Counted from the stretch's first letter, positions 30,991-41,569 are shown. The stretch is 64,000 nt of DNA from Neomelitea salexigens DSM 19753 (GCF_000422345.1 NZ_AULP01000003.1:124001-188000), one strand, 5' to 3'. The notes: generated by a model not told the origin, from the letters alone. Numbers and translations are program-made.

Positions 30991-33288
30991 TTAGAAGGCG
31001 TAGCTGACGCTGGCAGTCCAGGTGCGCGGCGCGCCGTAGAATGCCAGCTCGCCTGAGGCGAGGTTGTAGCCACCGGTTTTGTATTCCTTGTCTTCGATGT
31101 TTTTCACAAACACACTCACCGTCCAATGCTCGTCGGCGGAGTACCAGTTGGCACTGGCGTCGAGCAGGGTATAGGACTCGTCCTGGTCGCAGCTGCACTC
31201 AACGTTGTTGAAGTTGCGCGATGCATCGCGGTAAGACAGGGCGCTGTTCAAGGCGATACGACCGGCGTTGCCAAGGTCTTTCTCATAATTTAGCGCAAAC
31301 TGGCCCGTCCAGTTGGGTGCATTGAGCATTTCCCAGCTGTCGGAAACATCCTGTCCGCCCGACTGCACCTCGGTGAGCTCGGCATTCATGTATCCCAGTG
31401 CGAGAGAGCTGCTCAGACCATCGGTGATTTGCAGCAGTGACTCCAGTTCCGCGCCGCGTATCTCGGCGGTACCCGCGTTCACAACGTCAGAAGAGAAGAA
31501 TACCGGCGCGGGTTGGGCTGTCTGCACCGTGAGTTGCATGTCGTCATAGGCCATATCGAAAACGGTGGCGTTAAGGCGAATGCGGTCGTTCCAAAGCTGT
31601 GATTTAACACCGAGTTCCCAGGTCTCAACGGTTTCCGGATCGTAGCCTTTGGCGATATCCGGGTTTTTGCTGGCGTCGCCGCGCATATCAAAGCCGCCGG
31701 ATTTAAAGCCTTCGGCATAGCTCACATAGAACATCACGGCATCGTTCATCTGCCAGTCGAGCTTGATACTGGGGCTAATCTCATTCCAGTCTTTGTCGGC
31801 GTCTTTATCGCTGATGTCGGTAAAGGTTGCCAGCAGGGTATCGTTGGCCGGGTCACCGTGGGTAAAGCCGGAGCCCTGCTGCGTGCTATAGGGGAAGGAG
31901 TTAGTGGTGTTATACGCCAGGCGCTGAATGTTTGAGTTCTTTTCGTCATTGGTCCAGCGCATGCCGGCCGTTAGGGTCAGGCTGTCGCTGAGGTCATAGT
32001 TCACATTGGCGTAGATCGAGGTGCTGGTGGTATCCACATCACCGCCGATCGCCAGATCGTAGTGGTCGCCATCCATGTATGGGGTGCCGCCGAGTCCGTT
32101 GAGTACCACGTCGAAGGCACCGGCTGAGTTGCCGGTGAAATAATAGAGGCCACCGACAAAGGCCAGGCGGCCGCTGCCGTAGTTAAATTGCAGCTCGTGG
32201 GACTCCTGCTCATCGCTGTACTTGGCGGGTACGTCGAAGGCGTCCAGCGGGGTTCCGTCAAAGTCGATGAACTGCTGGGTTTCACCCTCGCGGTTGGCGT
32301 AGATGTACTTCACCACCACATTGTCAGACAAGTCGTAATCGGCGGTTAAGGAGAAGCCGCTGTTCTCCACATTGGATTTATGAGTGGTGCCGCAGGCGCC
32401 GTCGTAGGGGTTGCTTGAGCGTTCAAACGGCTGGCCGTTGGCGGGGTGTGTCAGGGCTGTGGGGCTGGACTGTGAGCCGCAGCGCTGGTTGCTGTTGTCA
32501 TCGGTGCGATCGCCGGCGACGCGAATAAACAGCCGGTCACTTGGGGTGTATTCCGCGCTCAGGCGTGCGACAAGCACATCCTTGTTGTAGTTTTCCTGGC
32601 TGCTGCTATAGGTGCCGGTGTTGATGTCATAGCCGGTATCAACATCGCCAAAACCGTCGCGAGTGAGTTTCGCAATAGCCGCACCGACATAGAGCTGTTC
32701 GTCGAGAATTGGCAGCTGTGCAGACAGCATCATGTCGCGTTGGTTGTAGGCGCCAACGGCAGTGGTGATCTTCGCTTCGGCATCGCCCGTCATTCTGCGA
32801 GTGATGTACTTGATCGCGCCGCCTACGGTGTTTTTGCCATACAGGGTACCTTGTGGGCCGCGCAGCACTTCTATGCGTTCAACGTCGAAGACATCTAGCA
32901 CGGCTGCCTGTGGGCGAGCGTAGTAAACATCGTCGACATACACGCCGACACCGGGTTCAAACCCCCACAGCGGATCCTGTTGGCCCACGCCGCGAATATA
33001 CGCAGTGAGTGTGGAGTTGGTGGCGCGGCTGGCGCGCATTTGCGTGTTGGGGACATTTTTCTCCAGTTCGGTAACTGAAGTAATTCCCTTGTTTTCCAGC
33101 TCCAGTGCATTGAGCGAGGTAATCGATACCGGTACCTCTTGGAGGTTCTGTTCACGCTTTTGCGCGGTAACCAGTACTTCTTCCAGGGCGACGGCCTGCT
33201 GGGCCAGCGCCGATTGATGAATGCCGGCGACACTGCACAAGGCGATGAGGGCGGCGAGGGGTTTTTTGTCACTTTTTATACTTATCAT
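30991..33288 (-). CDS. TonB-dependent outer-membrane receptor
   Basis: A 765-residue importer. The signal peptide ends near SALAQ, followed by the TonB-box-like ALEEVLVTAQK, a plug domain (QNLQEVPVSITSL; RGPQGTLYGKNTVGGAIKYI) and a beta-barrel with a C-terminal Phe (ASVSYAF). It belongs to the same broad class as the receptor at 22009, used for organic nutrients. Its promoter region holds two TTCAAC-N4-GTTGAA palindromes identical in core to the one between the symporter and TetR genes, so it is probably repressed by that TetR protein. It likely brings in the compound handled by the neighbouring hydrolase, symporter and dehydrogenase. Confidence 0.93.
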   Translation of the reverse strand: MISIKSDKKPLAALIALCSVAGIHQSALAQQAVALEEVLVTAQKREQNLQEVPVSITSLNALELENKGITSVTELEKNVPNTQMRASRATNSTLTAYIRGVGQQDPLWGFEPGVGVYVDDVYYARPQAAVLDVFDVERIEVLRGPQGTLYGKNTVGGAIKYITRRMTGDAEAKITTAVGAYNQRDMMLSAQLPILDEQLYVGAAIAKLTRDGFGDVDTGYDINTGTYSSSQENYNKDVLVARLSAEYTPSDRLFIRVAGDRTDDNSNQRCGSQSSPTALTHPANGQPFERSSNPYDGACGTTHKSNVENSGFSLTADYDLSDNVVVKYIYANREGETQQFIDFDGTPLDAFDVPAKYSDEQESHELQFNYGSGRLAFVGGLYYFTGNSAGAFDVVLNGLGGTPYMDGDHYDLAIGGDVDTTSTSIYANVNYDLSDSLTLTAGMRWTNDEKNSNIQRLAYNTTNSFPYSTQQGSGFTHGDPANDTLLATFTDISDKDADKDWNEISPSIKLDWQMNDAVMFYVSYAEGFKSGGFDMRGDASKNPDIAKGYDPETVETWELGVKSQLWNDRIRLNATVFDMAYDDMQLTVQTAQPAPVFFSSDVVNAGTAEIRGAELESLLQITDGLSSSLALGYMNAELTEVQSGGQDVSDSWEMLNAPNWTGQFALNYEKDLGNAGRIALNSALSYRDASRNFNNVECSCDQDESYTLLDASANWYSADEHWTVSVFVKNIEDKEYKTGGYNLASGELAFYGAPRTWTASVSYAF

Positions 33289-33359
33289 AGAAACACCTGT
33301 GGCTTGAATATTTTAGGGTAGTCGCTTTCTTGGCTCCGACTGATTTGTATAGGTTGTTG

Positions 33360-33375
33360 TTCAACGTTTGTTGAA
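33360..33375. promoter_or_regulatory. TetR-type operator copy 1 (TTCAAC-N4-GTTGAA)
   Basis: TTCAAC-GTTT-GTTGAA, a perfect 6-bp inverted repeat with a 4-base centre, 72-87 bases upstream of the TonB receptor start. The core is identical to the sites at 33392 and 34931. In the direction of transcription it lies downstream of the promoter-like hexamers of copy 2. Confidence 0.7.
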
Positions 33376-33385
33376 TTCAGTTTCG

Positions 33386-33414
33386 ACGTTATTCAACGAT
33401 TGTTGAAAAGTCAA
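33386..33414 (-). promoter_or_regulatory. Promoter with embedded operator copy 2, TonB receptor gene
   Basis: On the minus strand TTGACT and TAACGT are separated by 17 bases, and the whole spacer is filled by the palindrome TTCAAC-GATT-GTTGAA (33392-33407). The -35 is good and the -10 is weak. The same geometry at the symporter promoter supports the reading: a repressor bound here would block RNA polymerase. Confidence 0.6.
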
Positions 33415-33455
33415 ATGAATTTTCTCCTTATGTATGCCGCGCTGTGCGAGGCCAG

Positions 33456-34892
33456 TTAGTTTTTCGCGTTGCGAATACGTAAGTAAGCCAGGCCGAGTAG
33501 CACGTAGGCGATGGATGTTAAAATGGCATAGCTCGCCGACACGGCGGGGTTGGCAATGCCACCAAAGAGGTTGAGGTAAAAGTGGATAAGCAGCGCGCTG
33601 ATCGACGCGCTGGCAATCAACGGTAGCGGTAAACTGCCGCGAAACAACACGCCAAATAGCATCGGCACGAGTGACGCTGCCGCTAAACCATAAACACCTT
33701 TCTGGGCGAATAAACCGATTAAGGGAGGTGGGTTCCAGGCGAGGGTTAAGCCAATGATTCCCACCATAATCAGGGTCCAGCGGGACCAGGCCAGGCCCTT
33801 GCTGCGGTTTTTGCTCAGCGGGGAGACAATATCATTCACCACCATCGCAGAGAGCGAGACAAGAATGCCGTCGAGGGTGCTCATCCCCGCAGCGAGCAGG
33901 GTGATAAAAATAAACGTCAATGTCAGCTCGCCGACCACACTGCCACTAAATTGATGCAACAGGTATTCGCGAACGACGGTGTCTTGTGCGCTGATTTCCA
34001 AGCCGTCGAGTCGCGCGTAAAGGCCGACCATCAGAATAAGCGTGAACAGCGTGCCGACCACAACTGTGGTGCCAATGAATTTGCCGATGTCCGCTTCGCT
34101 GCGTAAATACAGTACTTTAGTGAGAATATGCGGCTGTAACATCAGTGCAAAGGTGATGATAAAACCCGCGCCAAAAACCGAGAAAAAATCATAGTAAAGG
34201 TTGCTGTCGGTGTTCACTACCGCGGCGTAGCCTTCGCCAATATCGCGCAGCGAGGATAGAAAATCGCCGTTGAAATAGTCCGCGCCCTGGGCGAATAGCA
34301 GCAGGGTGACCACGATCATCATTATGCCTTGCAAGGTGTTGGTGTAGGCGTGGGCATAGGTGCCGCCCATCAGCACATAAGAGAATACAAACAACAACAC
34401 AATGACCAACGCTGGTTTTTGCTCGATAGGGAAGATGCCCGTCATCAACAGACTGCAACCGACCAGAATAAGCACTACGAAGCTCACCGATAATAAATTA
34501 ATAAAGGCGAAAACCAGGCTGAAGCCGCGGTGTTGGTAGCGGTGGTATATCCAGTCTGGAAGGGTCAATGCCTGCTTCTCTTCGCCGAGACGCAAGAAGC
34601 CGCGTGACAAGACTAAGAACGCGCTAAGAATGCCGGCCGACCCCGCGACGGCGTAGTGCATATAGGCAGAAACGCCGTGCACATAAACAAAGCCGGGGTT
34701 GATGACAAAGGTCGCCGTGGAGGCGATCGAGGCTGCCAGCGTAATGCCGATGATATAGGGGCTCATATCTTTGTTGCCGATGGCAAAGCCGCTAATGTCC
34801 TGCGTGCGGCGCATGCCTATCCAGGAGAGCCAGTAGACCAGTGCAACATAGCCACCAGTCAGCACATATTTAAAGACCTCTGTCGATATCAT
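33456..34892 (-). CDS. Sodium:solute symporter (SSS family)
   Basis: A 478-residue inner-membrane Na+-coupled transporter with about 12-13 helices. The N-terminal SWIGMRRTQDISGFAIGNKDMSPYIIGITLAASIASTATFVINPG is the family hallmark (Na+ and substrate region), and the later LAAGMSTLDGILVSLSAMVVNDI is the eighth-helix signature. The substrate class cannot be fixed by eye; relatives carry short-chain acids, amino acids, sugars or vitamins. ATG at 34892 has AAGGCGG upstream; an upstream in-frame ATG would start inside or before the operator and is rejected. A perfect palindrome lies in its promoter. Confidence 0.9.
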   Translation of the reverse strand: MISTEVFKYVLTGGYVALVYWLSWIGMRRTQDISGFAIGNKDMSPYIIGITLAASIASTATFVINPGFVYVHGVSAYMHYAVAGSAGILSAFLVLSRGFLRLGEEKQALTLPDWIYHRYQHRGFSLVFAFINLLSVSFVVLILVGCSLLMTGIFPIEQKPALVIVLLFVFSYVLMGGTYAHAYTNTLQGIMMIVVTLLLFAQGADYFNGDFLSSLRDIGEGYAAVVNTDSNLYYDFFSVFGAGFIITFALMLQPHILTKVLYLRSEADIGKFIGTTVVVGTLFTLILMVGLYARLDGLEISAQDTVVREYLLHQFSGSVVGELTLTFIFITLLAAGMSTLDGILVSLSAMVVNDIVSPLSKNRSKGLAWSRWTLIMVGIIGLTLAWNPPPLIGLFAQKGVYGLAAASLVPMLFGVLFRGSLPLPLIASASISALLIHFYLNLFGGIANPAVSASYAILTSIAYVLLGLAYLRIRNAKN

Positions 34893-34928
34893 GTACCATC
34901 CGCCTTGTATTTTATTTATTGGTGAGCC

Positions 34929-34957
34929 ACTATATTCAACAAGTGTTGAATATACAA
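34929..34957 (-). promoter_or_regulatory. Promoter with embedded TetR operator, symporter gene
   Basis: The half-sites TATATTCAACA and TGTTGAATATA form a perfect 11-bp inverted repeat with a 2-base centre at 34931-34954. Read on the minus strand, TTGTAT (34952-34957) and TATAGT (34929-34934) are 17 bases apart, so the palindrome core occupies the -35/-10 spacer. The divergent TetR gene begins 89 bases to the right, which suggests joint control of symporter and regulator. Confidence 0.8.
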
Positions 34958-35042
34958 GCGGTGGCAAAACACTGTCTACATCACAAGCAAACGCGAACAC
35001 TGCAGCGGGCAATTTGCAGTGTTAGAAAAACTGGGTGGCACA

Positions 35043-35696
35043 ATGACAAGAAAAACAAATGCGGTGAAGAGCGAGCGAATACTGGACGTGGCAGAGGAGC
35101 TCTTTGCCCGTCACGGCTATGACGGCGTCACCATGCGGCAAATTTCCACTGGGGCAAAGGTGGATGTTGCATTGGCCAATTACCACTTCGGCAAGAAGTT
35201 AGATGTTTTCTACGCGGTGTTTAATCGCCGTGCAGAACACCTCGGAAGCACCCGCCGCCAGGTACTGCAGGAGCAGTTTACCGATGGAGAACCGCAGCGC
35301 TTAGAGCAGGTAATCGAGGCATTTTTGTTGCCGCTAAAGCTGGCTCAGGAGAGCGGTGATCCAGGCTGGAAAAACTACATGGCGCTGCTCGCCTATGTAA
35401 TGACATCGCCGGTGTGGAGCCGGGAAATGATGGAAAACACCTTTGACAAACACGTGGGCGATTTCATTGCCGCGCTGCGGCAGATTTTCCCAACGGCGCG
35501 GGATGAAGACCTGCACTGGTGTTATCACTATGTATCGGGTGCCCTGGCGCTAACCTTAGCGCAGACCGGTCGTATCGACCGCTTGTCGGGTGGCAAGTGT
35601 CTGTCGTCGGATTTTGATGCCGCCTATGACCGAATGATTCCCTTTATGGCCGCGGGCTTTCGCGCGGTATGTGGTGAAGAGCGAACTCCCCAATAA
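35043..35696 (+). CDS. TetR-family transcriptional regulator
   Basis: A 217-residue repressor. The N-terminal helix-turn-helix (SERILDVAEELFARHGYDGVTMRQISTGAKVDVALANYHFGKK) is classical TetR. The C-terminal ligand domain (about residues 80-217) resembles the CecR/YbiH type (MTSPVWSREMMENTF; FPTARDEDLHWCYHYVSGAL). ATG at 35043 is chosen; an upstream in-frame ATG would add eight residues. It is divergent from the symporter gene across a perfect palindrome, and the same palindrome core recurs twice before the TonB receptor gene. It is therefore the best candidate regulator of these genes and of itself. The dehydrogenase gene follows 20 bases later. Confidence 0.9.
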   Translation: MTRKTNAVKSERILDVAEELFARHGYDGVTMRQISTGAKVDVALANYHFGKKLDVFYAVFNRRAEHLGSTRRQVLQEQFTDGEPQRLEQVIEAFLLPLKLAQESGDPGWKNYMALLAYVMTSPVWSREMMENTFDKHVGDFIAALRQIFPTARDEDLHWCYHYVSGALALTLAQTGRIDRLSGGKCLSSDFDAAYDRMIPFMAAGFRAVCGEERTPQ

Positions 35697-35716
35697 CTCA
35701 AATATATGAGGCAAGC

Positions 35717-36490
35717 ATGCGACACAAAACAGCGTTAGTTACCGGAGCGGCCAGCGGCATTGGGCTGGCCCTTGCGGCTGATTTATCGAAACAGGGTTTT
35801 CGAGTTTGCCTCACTGACGCTGACGAACAAGCGGTAACGAGCGCTGCCCAGTCACTGAACGGAGCGGCGGCTGAGGTATTGGCCCTGCCACTGGATGTTA
35901 CCAACCAAGAGCACATCAGCGGTGCGGTATCGCGTTTGGAGAACGAATGGGGCGGCGTCGATGTACTCATTAATAATGCGGGCATTCAACACGTAGCCTC
36001 CTTGGAGGACTTTCCCGTCGACCGCTGGAAATTGTTAACAGAGATTTTATTGGTTGGCCCAGCCCTGCTGAGTCGCGCCGTATTGCCGAGTATGCGAGCG
36101 CGAAACTTTGGCCGTATCGTCAATGTGGGCTCCATCCACTCGCTGGTGGCGTCGCCCCATAAGAGCGCGTACGTGGCGGCTAAGCACGGTTTGTTGGGCT
36201 TTTCCAAAACCGTCGCGCTGGAAACCGCAGATTGTGATATCACCATTAACACCCTGTGCCCGTCCTACGTAAAGACGGCGCTGGTGCAAAAGCAAATCAG
36301 CAGTCAGGCGCTGGCGCACGGTATTTCCGAGGATGAGGTGATCAATAAAATTATGCTCGAGCCGATGCCCAAAAAGAGCTTCATCGACATGGATGAGCTG
36401 TGCGGCGCGATGAATTTCTTGCTCAGTGATGCGGCGCGAAATATGACCGGCCAGGAAATGGTCATCGACGGTGGCTGGACTATTCGTTAA
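35717..36490 (+). CDS. bdhA: 3-hydroxybutyrate dehydrogenase-like SDR
   Basis: Probably oxidises (R)-3-hydroxybutyrate to acetoacetate with NAD. The 257-residue SDR has TGAASGIG, NNAGIQHVASLEDFP, NVGSIHSLVASPHKSAYVAAKHGL (catalytic Ser and Tyr-x-x-x-Lys) and LCPSYVKTALVQKQI, all of which are characteristic of bacterial D-beta-hydroxybutyrate dehydrogenases. GAGG lies upstream of the ATG. It follows the TetR gene by 20 bases and is likely co-transcribed. A related short 3-hydroxyacid or alcohol is possible, since the residues after the catalytic block differ slightly from typical BdhA. Confidence 0.82.
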   Translation: MRHKTALVTGAASGIGLALAADLSKQGFRVCLTDADEQAVTSAAQSLNGAAAEVLALPLDVTNQEHISGAVSRLENEWGGVDVLINNAGIQHVASLEDFPVDRWKLLTEILLVGPALLSRAVLPSMRARNFGRIVNVGSIHSLVASPHKSAYVAAKHGLLGFSKTVALETADCDITINTLCPSYVKTALVQKQISSQALAHGISEDEVINKIMLEPMPKKSFIDMDELCGAMNFLLSDAARNMTGQEMVIDGGWTIR

Positions 36491-36581
36491 TGCCGGAGGT
36501 GGCGCGCTAGGCGCAGGGCCGGGAGCCACGGTACAATCGCCGCTCAGATAAGCGCGGACCAGAGTGGCAGATTCCATAACA

Positions 36582-38572
<1,991 letters not shown>

Positions 38573-38737
38573 TTAACAGAGAACGCCGGGAAAATCGGCG
38601 GCGGCAGTTCGCTGGCAGCGGCTGTTCAAAATGTCAGTGGAGTGAGTGTTTTTGTCATAGAGAAGGGCTTGGCAGCTCGGTAACATCGGGCTCAGTTGTA
38701 CGCCAATCGAATGCCTAACGATGATAAAGGAGTGGCT

Positions 38738-40351
38738 ATGAGTGTTGACCTGAACGTGGCGGCCGCCGCCGCGCAGTTTGATTTTGCCGACCAGGATATT
38801 CCGCAGCGCCTGCGGCACTGGGCCGAAGTGCGGCCTGATCACCCCTTTATGATTTGGGAGCCGCGTTCGGGCGAAGAGCGCAGCTGGAGCTACAAGGCCT
38901 TTGACGAAGAGACCAGCAAAATCGCTGCGGGTCTCTATGCGAAGGGCGTGCGCAAGCACGACAAGGTTATGATTCACGCCGAGAACTGCCCTGAGATGGT
39001 ACTGGCATGGTATGCCTGCGCCAAATTAGGTGCGGTGGGTGTCACCACCAACACCCGCTGTGTGGGTGGCGAAATTGAGTACTTTGCTGCGCACACTGAG
39101 GCAGTGGGGGTAATCACCCAGCCCAAGTTCGTGCAGGAAATTAAGAACAACGCCAAAAATATCCAGTGGCTGGTTGTCACTGAAGACAACTCCGGCGAAG
39201 CCGCAGAGGCGGATCAGCAGCACGACGAACAGCTATTCGAAACCCTGTATGGCGATGCCAGTACCGTGCCCGAGCGTCCAGCCGAGCCCATGCTGCCAGC
39301 GGGGATTATGTTTACCTCTGGCACGACATCACTCCCGAAGGCGGTAGTGCACACTCATGCCAATGCCCTGTGGTCAGGCACCATGGGCTCACAGAGCATG
39401 AATATGGACCGCGATAGCGTTTACCTGGGTTTCCTGCCTTTCTTTCACGTGAACTGTCAGAGCTGGGCATTCTGGGGCTCATTGGGTGTGGGCGGCACTG
39501 CAGTATTGTTGCCCAAGTTTTCCGCCAGCCGGTTCTGGGAAATTATCGACAAACACCAAGTGACCCACTGCTCAATGATCCCCTTCGTCTTTAAGGCGAT
39601 TGGTGCCCAGGCCGTGCCTGAAGAGCACAGCCTGAAAGTGATGCCGATGGGTATTATCTGGAAGGAAATTGAAGGTTGGTTGAAGGCCAAGCCTTTTGCT
39701 AGCTGGGGCATGACAGAAACCGTTACCCACGCAACGCGCTCAGACTTCGTGCAAGAGTGGCCGCAGGGCAGTATTGGTAAACCCACGCCGGGCTATCACT
39801 TGGCGGTGGTTAACCCCGAAACCGGCGAGCCCTGTAAAAAAGGCGAAATCGGTGAGCTGTGGGTTCACGGCGTACGCGGCGTAAATATCTTCCTGGAATA
39901 TTACAAAAACCAGGAAGCCATGGACAAGTCGTTCACTGAAAACGGCTGGTTCAAAACCGGTGATATGGTTCACGTGGGCGATGAAGGCCACTTCTACTTT
40001 ACCGACCGGGATAAAGATGCCCTGAAAGTCGGCGGCGAAAACGTCTCGGCTCGCCAAGTGGAAGAAGTGGTAATGCAAGTTCCCGGCGGCGGCGTCGGCG
40101 AAGTGGCGGTGGTTGCTAAGTCTCACGATATGCTGGACATGGTGCCGGTTGCCTTCGTTATTAAGGGTTGGGGCGCGCCGGAGGACGACGACGCGTTCGC
40201 CCAGGCCATCATCGATCACTGCAAAGCCAACATGGCAGACTTTAAAGTGCCGCGCGCCGTCTACTTTGTCGACGAATTTCCGCGTGCGACCCTAGAGAAG
40301 GTTGCCAAGAACAAACTCCGTGAAATGGCTGACGAGATGCCTGCGGTCTAA
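38738..40351 (+). CDS. Acyl-CoA synthetase (AMP-forming)
   Basis: Activates a carboxylic acid to its CoA ester using ATP. The 537-residue protein belongs to the ANL superfamily: P-loop FTSGTTSLPKAVVHTH, the A5-like region WGMTETVTHATRSDF, the hinge motif WFKTGDMVHVGDEGHFYFTDRDKDALKVGGENVS and the C-terminal catalytic Lys in TLEKVAKNKLRE. It is most like medium/long-chain fatty-acyl or CaiC-type ligases; the substrate is not known. ATG at 38738 has AAAGGAGT upstream, while two earlier ATGs lack a good site. A strong terminator follows. A steroid or terpenoid side-chain acid is a possible substrate, from context only. Confidence 0.9.
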   Translation: MSVDLNVAAAAAQFDFADQDIPQRLRHWAEVRPDHPFMIWEPRSGEERSWSYKAFDEETSKIAAGLYAKGVRKHDKVMIHAENCPEMVLAWYACAKLGAVGVTTNTRCVGGEIEYFAAHTEAVGVITQPKFVQEIKNNAKNIQWLVVTEDNSGEAAEADQQHDEQLFETLYGDASTVPERPAEPMLPAGIMFTSGTTSLPKAVVHTHANALWSGTMGSQSMNMDRDSVYLGFLPFFHVNCQSWAFWGSLGVGGTAVLLPKFSASRFWEIIDKHQVTHCSMIPFVFKAIGAQAVPEEHSLKVMPMGIIWKEIEGWLKAKPFASWGMTETVTHATRSDFVQEWPQGSIGKPTPGYHLAVVNPETGEPCKKGEIGELWVHGVRGVNIFLEYYKNQEAMDKSFTENGWFKTGDMVHVGDEGHFYFTDRDKDALKVGGENVSARQVEEVVMQVPGGGVGEVAVVAKSHDMLDMVPVAFVIKGWGAPEDDDAFAQAIIDHCKANMADFKVPRAVYFVDEFPRATLEKVAKNKLREMADEMPAV

Positions 40352-40367
40352 ATTTTAAGGTGTTTGG

Positions 40368-40394
40368 AAAAGGTCGCTTAGGCGGCCTTTTTTT
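40368..40394 (+). terminator. Rho-independent terminator after acyl-CoA synthetase
   Basis: A 10-base-pair stem (AAAAGGTCGC pairing with GCGGCCTTTT, one G-T pair) with a TTAG loop starts 16 bases after the stop; the T-run continues for seven bases in total. Confidence 0.88.
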
Positions 40395-40425
40395 GTCCCT
40401 AAATAAACGCAGTGGTGTTGCACAG

Positions 40426-40454
40426 TTGTCATAAAATCATCCCGATTTTGTCAC
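40426..40454 (+). promoter_or_regulatory. Possible Pho-box-like repeats
   Basis: TTGTCAT at 40426 and TTGTCAC at 40448 are direct repeats exactly 22 bases apart, twice the 11-base period of PhoB half-sites, with an AAAAT spacer after the first. The middle half-site is degenerate. They lie ~70 bases before the small gene at 40524. Confidence 0.3.
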
Positions 40455-40523
40455 GGGGGCGGCGTAGTCTTCTGGCTGTCGGCGGCGTTTGAGCGTTGCC
40501 CAATGTCCATGAGAGGAATTGCG

Positions 40524-40712
40524 ATGAACCGTTACTACAAAGCTCAGGCCTCACAATCCGAACACCACCAGCGCCAAATTCGCGCTGAGCTTTCGCGCCA
40601 AGTAGAGGATTTTCTAAAAAAAGGTGGGCATATAGAACAACTGGATGGCCCCAACTTCAAACCGCATCGCAGCGTAAGAGTCAGCAGCTCAGCCTTCACC
40701 GAAATGCTGTAA
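40524..40712 (+). CDS. Small hypothetical protein (62 aa)
   Basis: A 62-residue hydrophilic protein with no signal peptide. It has a helical, Gln/Arg-rich N-terminal half (HHQRQIRAELSRQVEDF) and a FLKKGGHIEQLDG motif, similar in style to a short motif found in small stress regulators of gammaproteobacteria such as SutA. That resemblance is weak. ATG at 40524 is supported by GAGGAATTGCG; an earlier ATG would add 7 residues. Its last 24 bases overlap the 3' end of the convergent CYTH gene. Function unknown. Confidence 0.6.
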   Translation: MNRYYKAQASQSEHHQRQIRAELSRQVEDFLKKGGHIEQLDGPNFKPHRSVRVSSSAFTEML

Positions 40713-41219
40713 GCGCAGTGCCTGCGGCCATTGGTTAAACGGCTGTTGTGACAAGCTGCTGTTGTAGTAGTTAACGAGGCCGGTTACCTCTTTACCCAGC
40801 CAGCTGGCTGTGGGGATTGGCTGATTGTCGTGATCGAGCTCAATTTCGGCGATGATGAGGCCGTGGTTGTCACCGGCAAATTCGTCGATCTCCCAGTGCC
40901 GTGTGTCATTGGCAATGGGCAGGGTATAGCGGGTTTTCTCCACCAGCGGCCCTTCACACAGGGCGAGCATCGCGCGGGCGTCGTCGAGAGGAATGGTGTA
41001 TTCAAACTCGACGCGGCTCGCGCCTTGGCTGATGCCCTTGATGGTCAGCCAGGCGGCATCACCCGCAAGGCGTACCCGAACATTGCGGTGTGGATCCCGG
41101 CTAAGATAGCCCTGCACCATATGGCAGCCTATGACGCCCAGCGCCTCGGCCTGTAAACGCCAGTCGTTATTGCTGACCAGGTATTTGCGTTCGATCTCCA
41201 TGGGGGCAGGGCTGGTCAT
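40689..41219 (-). CDS. CYTH-domain protein (triphosphate tunnel metalloenzyme)
   Basis: A 176-residue protein with the N-terminal ExExK signature (Glu8-Ile-Glu10-Arg-Lys12) and further tunnel residues: VRVRLAGDAAWLTIKG, EFEYTIPLDDA, WEIDEFAG and IAEIELD. CYTH proteins hydrolyse inorganic triphosphate or, in the CyaB branch, make cyclic AMP. The short form here resembles the triphosphatase-like members. It overlaps the upstream gene's stop by one base (TAATG) and probably forms an operon with it. Confidence 0.88.
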   Translation of the reverse strand: MTSPAPMEIERKYLVSNNDWRLQAEALGVIGCHMVQGYLSRDPHRNVRVRLAGDAAWLTIKGISQGASRVEFEYTIPLDDARAMLALCEGPLVEKTRYTLPIANDTRHWEIDEFAGDNHGLIIAEIELDHDNQPIPTASWLGKEVTGLVNYYNSSLSQQPFNQWPQALRLQHFGEG

Positions 41220-41542
41220 TATCGTGATTTCTCGCTGAGTTGGCGCCTGTTCAGCGCGGACTCGCTCAGGCAGTGAATTTGTGTTTTGCGGATTTGCCAG
41301 CCTTCTTCAGCCAGCGCGCGAATAATGGCGTCGCTCAACCATTCCTCTCCGATCCATGCGCCACCGAGGACCAGCGATTCCTCGACGACGCAATAGACCT
41401 GTAAGCTGTTGGGAAAACGCTGATAGTCAACGGTGTGCGTCAGCCAGCAAAAGCCCGGTAGGGGTTTGGCCAGCGCGGTTTCGCAAACGTCGTTAAGGCG
41501 GCGGACCAGCTGTTTTTCGCGTTTTTTGTCGGTTTTTCGCAT
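41219..41542 (-). CDS. Conserved hypothetical protein (107 aa)
   Basis: A 107-residue soluble protein that begins MRKTDKKREKQLVRRLNDVCETAL and contains FCWLTHTVDYQRFPNSLQVYCVV. Homologues in other gammaproteobacteria share this beginning and are often labelled Fis-family regulators, but I see no convincing Fis helix-turn-helix. It is coupled to the CYTH gene by a TAATG overlap, so the two may act together. Function unknown. Confidence 0.7.
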   Translation of the reverse strand: MRKTDKKREKQLVRRLNDVCETALAKPLPGFCWLTHTVDYQRFPNSLQVYCVVEESLVLGGAWIGEEWLSDAIIRALAEEGWQIRKTQIHCLSESALNRRQLSEKSR

Positions 41543-41569
41543 AGCGCCTTATGTAAACGTAGAGTGCGG

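Noticed and set aside
30920-31198. In-frame N-terminal extension of the alpha/beta-hydrolase
   Set aside because: It overlaps the 3' end of the TonB receptor gene and spans a strong terminator. The hydrolase fold begins at the ATG at 30919.
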